Notes under the pieces: model-generated
What the model saw: the letters and a program-made list of their open reading frames with translations, nothing else
Told to the model about the DNA's origin: nothing
Databases searched by the model: none
Part shown: in pieces, positions 36,238-47,600 of the stretch
Layout: each line of letters opens with the position of its first letter
Numbering within the stretch: position 1 is the stretch's first letter
Position numbers and translations under genes: made by a program
Assembly: GCA_029721515.1 (NCBI GenBank)
Contig: CM056553.1
Span: forward strand, 227,501-291,500
Direction: 5' to 3'
Source: Synanceia verrucosa
Lineage: Eukaryota; Chordata; Actinopteri; Perciformes; Synanceiidae
Length of the DNA: 64,000 nt

Positions 36238-39200
36238 ATGGCGGAGTACAGCCAGGCGGGCCTCCTGGCGGCTCTGCTCCTCTTCACGGCTCTCACGGTT
36301 CGAGACGTTTATCTCGGCAGATCGAGCCCGCAGCGCGGACAGCAGTCATCCGGCAGCCCCGGCCTCTCTCCGGATATGCGAGCGGGTACGGAAAAGCCCT
36401 CCCTGTACACCGGGCCCCTGCTCAAGTTCCAGTACTGGTGAGTAAAGTAGCTCGGAGGCTAACTGCTAACGGCTACGCGCTCAGTTAGCATGAAATGGTC
36501 GAATATCTAATTGACTCCCCTGTTTTTGGGATGTACATCAATTAATCTGCGATATATGAGACACCACTGGTTGTGTTTGAAGTTAGAAATGAATTATAGA
36601 CGGTGCCAGTGTCTCCTCAGATGAAGGAAACATGAACTATCAGACTAACAGCGCTGCTCCTCTTCAGGATGTAATGACAGCAGAGACCTGTCAGTCACAC
36701 TGTAGCCACGCCCCAGAGCTTTGTGTGGTTTTTCCACCATATATTAGCCCATAATTCAGTAAACATCTTGTTGTATTCTAACATTCTTAGAACTAACCAT
36801 TCAGGACATAAACTCACATTAACAGTGTTTACAGAGGTAATACATTCCCATAAACTTCAATACGAACTACCGGGGCTTCACTGAGCAGACCCCAGTGTTG
36901 CCCACTGAAGAAGAAGAAAACTTACTTTATCCCTCAATATGGAAATTGCAGTTTTCACTCTGTTAGTTCCCACCAACAGAGAGTACATAATGCATTTAGG
37001 GATATACCTGAGAGTATACAGTGTACTCAAAATCAACAAGTGAAAGCTACATCTGCTATGAATTAAGTGCTGTAAAAGAAGGTGCTGAAATCAAAACCAT
37101 GAATACCGTACATAACCATTGTAATGTGCTACTGCAGCTCAGCGTCATAGAAGTCAGGAACATCACACAGCTCCTGATTTCTGCTCAAAAAACTGAAATT
37201 TTATGGCAAGATTGTAACTTTGGCTTTGGCATAGTCATGTTAAGGAGGAACATTACATTTTACGTTACACGTTACAATACACTTTTTATGTATATACCTG
37301 AGTACAGATATAATAGAAAGCCTTAATGCTCCTTTGCTAGCCACATACCTGACAGGTGTGCTCTTGCTGTACATTTCCAGTATTTCCTGAGGGTACAGTA
37401 AGGTATTCCAGGAGTACTCCAGAGCCATCAGCCAGCTGTACCCGGACATCCGTATCGAGGGAGAAAACTACCCCCCCACCCCCTTCAACAGGTGAGCTCT
37501 GACATCATCATTGGTAACGTGTTATCTCACCTCAGGTGTGTCGCTAACCTGTTGTCTCTCCTCAGGTGTGTTGGTAACCTGCTGTCTCTCCACAGGTGTG
37601 TTGGTAACCTGTTGTCTCTCCTCAGGTGTGTTGGTAACCTGTTGTCTCTCCTCAGGTGTGTTGGTAACCTGCTGTCTCTCCTCAGGTGTGTTGGTAACCT
37701 GTTGTCTCTCCTCAGGTGTGTTGGTAACCTGTTGTCTCTCCTCAGGTGTGTTGGTAACCTGTTGTCTCTCCTCAGGTGTGTTGGTAACCTGTTGTCTCTC
37801 CTCAGGTGTGTTGGTAACCTGTTGTCTCTCCTCAGGTGTGTTGGTAACCTGTTGTCTCTCCTCAGGTGTGTTGGTAACCTGTTGTCTCTCCTCAGGTGTG
37901 TTGGTAACCTGTTGTCTCTCCTCAGGTGTGTTGGTAACCTGTTGTCTCTCCTCAGGTGTGTTGGTAACCTGTTGTCTCTCCTCAGGTGTGTTGGTAACCT
38001 GTTGTCTCTCCTCAGGTGTGTTGGTAACCTGTTGTCTCTCCACAGGTGTGTTGGTAACCTGTTGTCTCTCCTCAGGTGTGTTGGTAACCTGCTGTCTCTC
38101 CTCAGGTGTGTTGGTAACCTGTTGTCTCTCCTCAGGTGTGTCGGTAACCTGTTGTCTCTCCTCAGGTGTGTCGGTAACCTGTTGTCTCTCCTCAGGTGTG
38201 TTGGTAACCTGTTGTCTCTCCTCAGGTGTGTTGGTAACCTGTTGTCTCTCCTCAGGTGTGTCGGTAACCTGCTGTCTCTCCTCAGGTGTGTCGGTAACCT
38301 GCTGTCTCTCCACAGGTGTGTCGGTAACCTGTTGTCTCTCCACAGGTGTGTTGGTAACCTGTTGTCTCTCCACAGGTGTGTCGGTAACCTGTTGTCTCTC
38401 CTCAGGTGTGTTGGTAACCTGTTGTCTCTCCTCAGGTGTGTTGGTAACCTGTTGTCTCTCCTCAGGTGTGTTGGTAACCTGTTGTCTCTCCTCAGGTGTG
38501 TTGGTAACCTGTTGTCTCTCCACAGGTGTGTTGGTAACCTGTTGTCTCTCCTCAGGTGTGTTGGTAACCTGTTGTCTCTCCTCAGGTGTGTTGGTAACCT
38601 GTTGTCTCTCCTCAGGTGTGTTGGTAACCTGTTGTCTCTCCTCAGGTGTGTCGGTAACCTGTTGTCTCTCCTCAGGTGTGTCGGTAACCTGTTGTCTCTC
38701 CTCAGGTGTGTCGGTAACCTGTTGTCTCTCCTCAGGTGTGTCGGTAACCTGTTGTCTCTCCTCAGGTGTGTCGGTAACCTGTTGTCTCTCCTCAGGTGTG
38801 TCGGTAACCTGTTGTCTCTCCTCAGGTGTGTCGCTAACCTGTTGTCTCTCCTCAGGTGTGTCGGTAACCTGTTGTCTCTCCTCAGGTGTGTCGGTAACCT
38901 GTTGTCTCTCCTCAGGTGTGTCGCTAACCTGTTGTCTCTCCTCAGGTGTGTTGGTAACCTGATCTCCTACCTGAAGCTCCTCTCCATCCTGCTGATCGTC
39001 AGTGGTCAGAATCCCTTTATTCTTGTTGGCCTCGACACTCCCAGAGCCTGGTCCTGGAGTCAAGACAACAAGGTACCTGTTACCATGGCAACATATGCTG
39101 CAAGTAGTCGCCAATGTAACACAAAACTGTTTTTGCTTTTTGTTAGATCTTTTCCTGTCTGATGGCCTTCTTCCTCTGTAACATGATGGAGACTCACTTC

Positions 39201-39654
39201 CTGTCGACAGGAGCCTTTGAAGTCACTTTAAATGGTAAGTTCTGATTGGATGAGGTGAGGGGGCGTGTCCCCTCTCACTGACTGATGCGTCCAGTGTTAC
39301 AGCGTTTCCTGTCCCCTCTCACCGACTGATGCGTCCAGTGTTACAGTGTTTCCTGTCCCCTCTCACCGACTGATGCGTCCAGTGTTACAGTGTTTCCTGT
39401 CCCCTCTCACTGATGCGTCCAGTGTTACAGTGTTTCCTGTCCCCTCTCACTGATGCGTCCAGTGTTACAGTGTTTCCTGTCCCCTCTCACTGATACGTCC
39501 AGTGTTACAGTGTTTCCTGTCTCCTCTGTCAGATGTTCCTGTGTGGTCAAAACTTCAGTCGGGTTACGTTCCAAACATCCAGGAGATCTTCCAGATACTC
39601 GACAGCCACCTGAAGATGAACCAGGTCGATCCCCTGGGCTTCTCTTCCACTTAG
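36238..39654 (+). CDS. selenot2: selenoprotein T2 (thioredoxin-like, ER)
   Basis: Five coding exons: 36238-36437, 37381-37491, 38946-39072, 39147-39234, 39533-39654 (215 residues including Sec). Exon 1 has an N-terminal hydrophobic segment (AGLLAALLLFTALTV) and ends in TGPLLKFQY. Splicing makes the Cys codon, followed by Ile-Ser-Sec-Gly, where Sec is the in-frame TGA at 37388-37390. This is the CxxU redox motif of SelT. Later blocks QLYPDIRIEGENY, the membrane helix of exon 3 and MMETHFLSTGAFE...NDVPVWSKL match the family. SelT is an ER membrane oxidoreductase. A SECIS candidate lies at 39961-40030. Assignment to fish paralogue 2 rather than 1a/1b is from divergence from human SELENOT and is less certain. 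Intron 2 is nearly all minisatellite (37505-38945). Confidence 0.93.
37388..37390 (+). other. selenocysteine codon (UGA)
   Basis: The TGA follows TGT-ATT-TCC and precedes GGG-TAC. It occupies the Sec position of the CxxU motif, and the frame continues with conserved SelT sequence. It is therefore read through, not a nonsense mutation. Confidence 0.92.
37505..38945 (+). repeat. 30-bp minisatellite built on the selenot2 exon 3 acceptor (about 48 copies)
   Basis: The unit is GTGTGTTGGTAACCTG followed by TTGTCTCTCCTCAG. It starts GT and ends AG. Its first 16 bases are identical to the first 16 bases of exon 3, and its last 14 are the real acceptor and pyrimidine tract. Acceptor-like AGs recur every 30 bp from 37535 to the true one at 38945. 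Most variation is T/C or CT/CA at fixed places. Three units (37541, 38831, 38921) have GCTAACC in place of GGTAACC. Confidence 0.97.
39245..39530 (+). repeat. minisatellite before selenot2 exon 5 acceptor
   Basis: About six copies of a 36-44-bp unit, GCGTCCAGTGTTACAGTGTT plus TCCTGTCCCCTCTCAC. The final copy merges into the true acceptor CCTGTCTCCTCTGTCAG at 39532. It is related to the array at 40440-41310. Confidence 0.9.
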
Positions 39655-39960
39655 AGCTGCATATACAGGAAAGAGTTACAGGTAAACACCAGAGGGGTGG
39701 ATAGTGGGCTACACTCAGCTTAAACATCACAAAGGTGACTTTTTTTCTTCTAACCATGGGTGAAAGTAGATTGCTGAACCTGATTAAAACTATTGTAGAT
39801 ATATAAATACTTACTTTGTAATTTTTGAAGAAATAACCAATTGCTAAAAAGTCTTATGTGATGACCTCACATTCAGTCACCTGTCTCTCTCTCTCTCTCA
39901 CCTGTGTGTCTCTCCTCAGCTGTGATGCGTTCAGGTGTCCTGGCTCAGTGGGATGTTTAG

Positions 39961-40030
39961 CCACTGGCGTTCATGAAGGTTTGGCCTTAAAGCACACTCT
40001 GCGGGGCCTTACCGGATGTCCTCTGCCACG
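39961..40030 (+). other. candidate SECIS element (type recoding stem-loop)
   Basis: Located about 310 bp after the selenot2 stop. ATGA at 39973-39976 faces GGAT at 40014-40017 to form the tandem G.A quartet. Between them GGTTTGGCC can pair with GGCCTTACC apart from two U.U mismatches. An AA (39989-39990) lies at the base of the apical loop. Below the core, TGGC can pair with GCCA. This is the expected architecture for inserting Sec at 37388. The fold was judged by eye. Confidence 0.7.
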
Positions 40031-40292
40031 AAACAAGCGTTCCCTCTTTTCCAGGTCACAGCTCAGCACTACAGTACCCATAATGCATCTGTCGGCTGGC
40101 CTCAGACTGACAGCTCCACTGGACTTGACTGGTTTCTGTTGGTTTGCTTTGATTTTATTTATTTAGTTTGATGTTGTTGAGAAGCTGTTAGCTTCATGCT
40201 AATTAGCACCTTTCAACAACTGAAATCTGGTGTAACTGTGGGATATCTTTTAATTAACACCATTACTGTTGAGCCTATTAAATGTCTGAAAT

Positions 40293-40298
40293 AATAAA
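40293..40298 (+). terminator. poly(A) signal of selenot2
   Basis: AATAAA about 275 bp after the SECIS core. It keeps the SECIS inside the mRNA. Confidence 0.6.
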
Positions 40299-40439
40299 AT
40301 TCATTTTAAGTTTCAGTTTCTGACTTTAAATTCAAAACATTAAACTTTTAATGTGAAAAAAGAAAATAATCTGATATTTTAGAACTAATCAAAACAAGTG
40401 ACAACTGATTCTAGGTGATCAGTGTATTCCTGATGGACC

Positions 40440-41310
40440 TGCAGTGTCCAGTGTAGCAGCGTTTCCCGTCCCCTCTGTCAGACAGGTGCGTCCAGTGTAG
40501 CAGCGTTTCCCGTCCCCTCTGTCAGACAGGTGCGTCCAGTGTAGCAGCGTTTCCCGTCCCCTCTGTCAGACAGGTGCGTCCAGTGTAGCAGCGTTTCCCG
40601 TCCCCTCTGTCAGACAGGGGCGTCCAGTGTAGCAGCGTTTCCCGTCCCCTCTGTCAGACAGGGGCGTCCAGTGTAGCAGCGTTTCCCGTCCCCTCTGTCA
40701 GACAGGTGCGTCGAGTGTAACAGCGTTTCCGTCCCCTCTGTCAGACAGGTGCGTCCCAGTGTAGCAGCGTTTCCGTCCCCTCTGTCAGACAGGTGCGTCC
40801 AGTGTAGCAGCGTTTCCCGTCCCCTCTGTCAGACAGGTGCGTCCAGTGTAGCAGCATTTCCGTCCCTCTGTCAGACAGGGCGTCCAGTGTAACAGCGTTT
40901 CCGTCCCCTCTGTCAGACAGGTGCGTCCAGTGTAGCAGCGTTTCCCGTCCCCTCTGTCAGACAGGTGCGTCCAGTGTAGCAGCGTTTCCGTCCCCTCTGT
41001 CAGACAGGTGCGTCCAGTGTAGCAGCGTTTCCCGTCCCCTCTGTCAGACAGGTGCGTCCAGTGTAGCAGCGTTTCCCGTCCCCTCTGTCAGACAGGTGCG
41101 TCCAGTGTAGCAGCGTTTCCCGTCCCCTCTGTCAGACAGGTGCGTCCAGTGTAGCAGCGTTTCCCGTCCCCTCTGTCAGACAGGGGCGTCCAGTGTAGCA
41201 GCGTTTCCCGTCCCCTCTGTCAGACAGAGGCGTCCAGTGTAGCAGCGTTTCCCGTCCCCTCTGTCAGACAGGTGCGTCCAGTGTAGCAGCATTTCCTGTC
41301 CCCTGTCAGC
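40440..41310. repeat. 44-bp minisatellite downstream of selenot2
   Basis: About 20 units of GTGCGTCCAGTGTAGCAGCG followed by TTTCCCGTCCCCTCTGTCAG and ACAG. The unit begins GT, ends AG and has a strong pyrimidine tract. It shares its core with the array in selenot2 intron 4, so one likely seeded the other. It lies beyond the poly(A) signal, hence intergenic. Confidence 0.93.
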
Positions 41311-41580
41311 CAGATTGTCTCCTGTGTTGGTTCTGTGTCCCCAGTGTCAGAAATTTGATTTCAGATCAGTAATAAAAAGATTTAAATGGACTGAGACATA
41401 TTTGTGTTAAAAGACAACAGCACTCTGATGATTTAAAGTTTGTAGTAGTTTCATACTGATAACATCAATCAGATTAGTCTCCAACATACTGTGATGGCAG
41501 TTGTAATGTACTATTTCAAACATAAACATTTCTCTTATGATTTTATGATACATGAATAACAGAACAAGTCTGGTGAGGTT

Positions 41581-41586
41581 TTTATT
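41581..41586 (-). terminator. poly(A) signal of the gene at 41643-52433
   Basis: AATAAA on the minus strand, about 60 bp after the stop codon at 41643. Confidence 0.6.
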
Positions 41587-41642
41587 GATAATAAAGTAGA
41601 AATAATTGTGCATGAGTGTTATTTATGTTAGTCCTCTGAGCT

Positions 41643-44600
41643 TCACACTGCAATGGACTGACTGAATTGATGAATCTGAAGTAAAGAGACAAAGCGAGAC
41701 AAACAGGGACCGCAGAACACCTGGAACAGAAAATAATATTAAAATGAGTAATAAAACTGGGAACACATGTCCTCTACATGAGCAGAGAGTTATTGAGGAA
41801 CACACTCAGGAATATTATTAGTTATCCTGTTAATCGGTGTGGTTTTACACTCATGGTTTAATATATTGGTAGAGTATCAGTGTGATGTTTACTTGCATAT
41901 GAAATGTGGTATAATTCCTTCAAACCATAATGTTAGAGCTTTGGACGGTAACATTATGTTTTTTTTGGATGCTTTCATGCGTGGACCTGATTTGAAAATA
42001 GATAGTGTATTGGCACTATTCATAGATTAGAATCAATCAATAAAGTCAATATCACACTAATTTGGTTAATAGTTTCATGGTGTTTCCTGTCATTTCTGAC
42101 TAGAACAGCTAACAATGATAGCCTCAGGTCACAGGTAAACTCCTACCTGCTCACACTTTCTGCAGACATGTTTCAGGATTTGGACGCTGAGTTTGTCTGA
42201 ACAGAAGCTGCAGGATTCAGCAGGACGAACTGCAGACACACCAGGGTACAGGTTACATGATTCACCTTCACCTGCTGCTCACCTGCTTCTCCCCTTCACC
42301 TGTTGCTCACCTTCACCTGCTTCTGACCTTCATCTGCTGCACCTGTTAATTTTATACATACCCTATATTGCCAAAAGTATTCGCTCACCTGCCTTGACTC
42401 TCATATGAACTTAAGTGACATCCCATTCCTAATCCATAGGGTTCAATATGACGTTGGTCCACCCTTTGCAGCTATAACAGCTTCAACTCTTCTGGGAAGG
42501 CTGTCCACAAGGTTTAGGAGTGTGTTTATGGGAATTTTTGACCATTCTTCCAGAAGTGTATTTGTGAGGTCACACACTGATGTTGGATGAGAAGGCCTGG
42601 CTCTCAGTCTCTGCTCTAATTCATCCCAAAGGTGTTCTATCAGGTTGAGGTCAGGACTCTGTGCAGGCCAGTCAAGTTCATCCACACCAGACTCTGTCAT
42701 CCATGTCTTTATGGACCTTGCTTTGTGCACTGGTGCACAGTCATGTTGGAAGAGGAAGGGGTCAGCTCCAAACTGTTCCCACAAAGTTGGGAGCATGGAA
42801 TACTCCAAAATGTCTTGGTATGCTGAAGCATTCAGAGTTCCTTTCACTGGAACTAAGGGGCCAAGCCCAGCTCCTGAAAAACAACCCCACACCATAATCC
42901 CCCCTCCACCAAACTTTACACTTGGTACAATGCAGTCCGACAAGTATCGTTCTCCTGGCAACCGCCAAACCCAGACTCATCCATCAGATTGCCAGATGGA
43001 GAAGTGTGATTCGTCACTCCAGAGAACTCGTCTCCACTGCTCTAGAGTCCAGTGATGGCGTGTTTTACACCACTGCATCCGACGCTTTGCATTGCACTTG
43101 GTGGTGTATGGTTCTTGGATGCAGCTGCTCGGCCATGGAAACCCATTCCATGAAGCTCTCTGTGCACTGTTCTTGAGCTAATCTGAAGGCCACATGAAGT
43201 TTGGAGGTCTGTAGTGATTGACTCTGCAGAAAGTTGGTGACCTCTTCACATTATGTGCCTCAGCATCCACTGACCCTGCTCCATCAGTTTACGTGGTCTA
43301 TCACTTCATGGCTGAGTTGCTGTCGTTCCCAAACACTTCCACGTTCTTATAATCCAGCTGACAGTTGACTGTGGAATATTTAGGAGTGAGGAAATTTCAC
43401 GACTGGATTAGTTGCACAGGTGGCATCCTATCACAGTTCCACACTGGAATTCACTGAGCTCCTGAGAGCGACCCATTCTTTCACAAATGTTTGTAAAAGC
43501 AGTCTGCATGCCTAGCTGCTTGATTTTATACACCTGTGGCCATGGAAGTGATTGGAACACCTGATTCTGATTATTTGATGGGTGAGTGAATACTTTTGGC
43601 AATATAATGTGTGTGCCTTTGTACATCTCTTGATTTAAGATTATAGTGTAAACTTGAACAAACAACATTAGAAATTAGCTCTTAAAACATAAGTTATCTA
43701 ACACGTCTAAATCTAAGTTGCTGTGAAAGTCTCACCTGTTTTCTTGCTGCAGGTGGTGGAATCAAACACCTTCGTCAGGATGAAGCTCAGATCAGCAGAG
43801 CAGACAGTCTGGAGCTCACCTGGACAGATGGAGACAGGTGAGGACAGGTAACGTCCTGTGAGGTTAGCATCATGGCATCCACGCTAGCTCACCTGAGATC
43901 ACTTCAAAGAGCCGCTGCAGGTGATCCTCAGTGTTGCCATGGAAACAGAACTGGATGGCATTGTGGTTAGACTTTACTTCCTGTTTCTGTTTCCTGATTG
44001 ATTCATTCTGAGGAGAAATTTAGAAAATGAAATCACCTGTGCTGCTGAAAATGTGTTAGAAACACTGGAACAAGAAGTAAGAGTTTCAGTGTTGTCAACA
44101 AATAGAGTCTGAGGGTTTAAACTGAAAGATGACGAAGTGGCTCTGGTGGCTAACAGTGCTATAAACAGAACGTAGTGGCTGCTGATTGGCTGGCTCCAGT
44201 CATATGGGAGGCTCACTTCAAAGGTCTGAAACTCAGAACAAACATCAAGAGATGACGTCTCACCTGAGTGTCACCTGAGGGTCTCCACGAGCTCAGACTG
44301 GGGTAGAGACGAGAACTTTCCCCCAGCAGAGAGGCTCCATCTCTGGGTAACCTCTGGACGTCTGTCCTCTGAGTCAAACCCTCGCTGAGTGTTTGGTCTT
44401 CAGAGTTGAATAAATGTCTTTGGATGTCTCCAGATGACAAGCGCTGAGCTTCGTACGGTGGAGCACTGGGACACCTGACAGGATGAAGGTGAATGTAACA
44501 AGATCATTGATCAACAGGTTCATGAAGAGAATTTTGAACAAAGGTTTCTGTTCATATTTTTCTTTTGACAAAAAACTATTTTCATACCTGAAACAAATGC

Positions 44601-47600
44601 AGGGAGTCAGCAGGCAGTACCTCCACACCTGTGAATCCAAACACAACGCCTCCTCCTGCTCCCCTGTCTTCTTCCCCTCCTCTTCCGTCTCCTCTTCCTC
44701 TTTCGTCTCCTCCTTCCCCTCCTCCTCCTCCTTCTTCTCCTCCTCCTTCTTTTCCTTCTCCTTCCTCTTCTCTTCCTCCTCCTCCTTCTTCTCTTCCTTC
44801 CCCTCCTCCTCCTCCTCACCACCCATCTCCTCCCACCTGTCTCCTCCCTCATCCTGTCTCACCTGTGAGGCTGGTGAAGGAGGCAGGAGGACAACATCCT
44901 GTCGGCTCCTCTTGCTCCTCTGCAGAGCAGCTTCCACCCAGAGTCGACCCAGAGGAGGAGAGGGGCAGGAGGGGGAGGACCGCTGGCGTCTCCCCACCAG
45001 CAGAGGGGAGCAGGGCAGGGAGTAGGGGAGCCTCGTCCTCCCCACTGGATGAGGAGAGGAGGGGAGAGAGCGGTCGTGTCTCGCCTTCAGGAGAGGTTGG
45101 ACAGGAAGTCCAGCAGAGGTCTCGTTACCTGTCACCTGTTCTACCTGTTCTACCTGTAGCAGTGAGCTCCAGAGAGGAAGAGGTGCAGACACTGTTGTTG
45201 TTTTTGTTCTAAGGTCTTCTGGACAGTAATGTTGTTGTTGATCAATAGATACTTCCTCTTCCTGTGAGCTGTTGACCTGCAGGAGCTCCCTGCCAAAAAA
45301 AACCCAAACAGTTAAACAGATGAAGGAAAATATGATGCAGCTCTGAGCTGGTGGGTCAATGCTAACAGTGGGTCTATGCTAACAGTTGGTCTATGCTAAC
45401 AGTGGGTCTATGCTAACAGTAGGTCTATGCTAAGAGTAGGTCTATGCTAATAATTGGTCTATGCTAACAGTGAGTCTATGCTAACAATTGGTCTATGCTA
45501 ACAATTGGTCTATGCTAACAGTGGGTCTATGCTAACAGTGGGTCTATGCTAACAATTGTCTATGCTAACAGTGGGTCTATGCTAACAGTAGGTCTATGCT
45601 AAGAGTAGGTCTGTGCTAATAATTGGTCTATGCTAACAATTGGTCTATGCTAACAATTGGTCTATGCTAACAATGGCTCTATGCTAACAATGGCTCTATG
45701 CTAACAGTGGGTCTATGCTAACAATTGTCTATGCTAACAGTGGGTCTATAATAACAGTTGGTCTATGCTAACAATTGTCGATGCTAACAATGGGTCTATG
45801 CTAACAGTGGGTCTATAATAACAGTTGGTCTATGCTAACAATTGTCGATGCTAATAATTGGTCTATGCTAACAGTTGGTCTATGCTAATAGTGGGTTTAT
45901 GCTAACAGTGAGTCTATGCTAACAATTGGTCTATGCTAACAATTGGTCTATGCTAACAGTGGGTCTATGCTAACAGTGGGTCTATGCTAACAATTGTCTA
46001 TGCTAACAGTGGGTCTATGCTAACAGTAGGTCTATGCTAAGAGTAGGTCTGTGCTAATAATTGGTCTATGCTAACAGTGGGTCTATGCTAACAATTGGTC
46101 TATGCTAACAATGGCTCTATGCTAACAGTGGGTCTATGCTAACAATTGTCTATGCTAACAGTGGGTCTATAATAACAGTTGGTCTATGCTAACAATTGTC
46201 GATGCTAACAATGGGTCTATGCTAACAGTGGGTCTATAATAACAGTTGGTCTATGCTAACAATTGTCGATGCTAATAATTGGTCTATGCTAACAGTTGGT
46301 CTATGCTAATAGTGGGTTTATGCTAACAGTGGGTCTATGCTAACAATTGGTCTATGCTAACAATGGGTCTATGCTAACAGTGGGTCTATGCTAACAGTGG
46401 GTCTATGCTAACAATTGTCTATGCTAACAGTGGGTCTATGCTAACAGTGGGTCTATGCTAACAATTGTCTATGCTAACAGTGGGTCTATGCTAACAATTG
46501 TCTATGCTAACAGTGGGTCTATGCTAAGAGTGGGTCTCTACTAACAGTGGGTCTATGCTAACAATGGGTCTATGCTAACAGTGGGTCTATACTAACAGTG
46601 GGTCTATGCTAACAATTGTCTATGCTAACAGTGGGTCTATGCTAACAATTGTCTATGCTAACAGTGGGTCTATGCTAAGAGTGGGTCTCTACTAACAGTG
46701 GGTCTATGCTAACAATGGGTCTATGCTAACAGTGGGTCTATGCTAACAATGGGTCTATGCTAACAGTGGGTCTCTGCTAACAGTGGGTCTATGCTAACAA
46801 TGGGTCTATGCTAACAGTGGGTCTATGCTAACAATTGTCTATGCTAACAGTGGGTCTATGCTAACAATTGTCTATGCTAACAGTGGGTCTATGCTAAGAG
46901 TGGGTCTCTACTAACAGTGGGTCTATGCTAACAATGGGTCTATGCTAACAGTGGGTCTATACTAACAGTGGGTCTATGCTAACAATTGTCTATGCTAACA
47001 GTGGGTCTATGCTAACAGTGGGTCTATGCTAACAATTGTCTATGCTAACAGTGGGTCTATGCTACGAGTGGGTCTCTACTAACAGTGGGTCTATGCTAAC
47101 AATGGGTCTATGCTAACAGTGGGTCTATGCTAACAATGGGTCTATGCTAACAGTGGGTCTCTGCTAACAGTGGGTCTATGCTAACAATGGGTCTATGCTA
47201 ACAGTGGGTCTCTGCTAACAGTGGGTCTATGCCAACAATGGGTCTATGTTAACAGTGGTTCTTCGCTATGCTAGCAGTTTGTAACCAACAGTGAGTCAGT
47301 GACAGTGAGTGACTGAGTGGAGAAGGGAGACAGGCTTCCTTGCTCTGATTGGCTGGAGCTCTTTTTACGTCAGCGCGACTCGACTGGATATTTAGGATGC
47401 TAAATGTTCAGTTTTTGTTGGCAACTCAGAGGCAGGACATTGACGAGCTTCTGATCGGCATCCTTGAGGTGTTCATACCTAATGACCCAGACTTGCTGAG
47501 TGGACGACTGCCTCACCTCAGTCTGGGAGAGGGGGGCAAAAATATAGCCGACTGGGCTAAAATCATGTAGTGTGAACAAGAATTACCTGAGCATGGTGAG

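Noticed and set aside
37388..37390. TGA as a nonsense mutation in selenot2
   Set aside because: It is exactly the Sec position of the CxxU motif, conserved coding sequence follows in frame, and a SECIS candidate is present.
37511..39114. Long + frame (VTCCLSSGVL repeats) and minus frame (TPEERQQVTN repeats)
   Set aside because: Shadow frames of the selenot2 30-bp array. Only the frame shared with exon 3 has a possible meaning.
44483..45212. Ser/Pro-rich + strand open frames
   Set aside because: Antisense shadows of the Glu/Lys-rich exon 4 on the minus strand, whose splice phases fit the nine-exon model.
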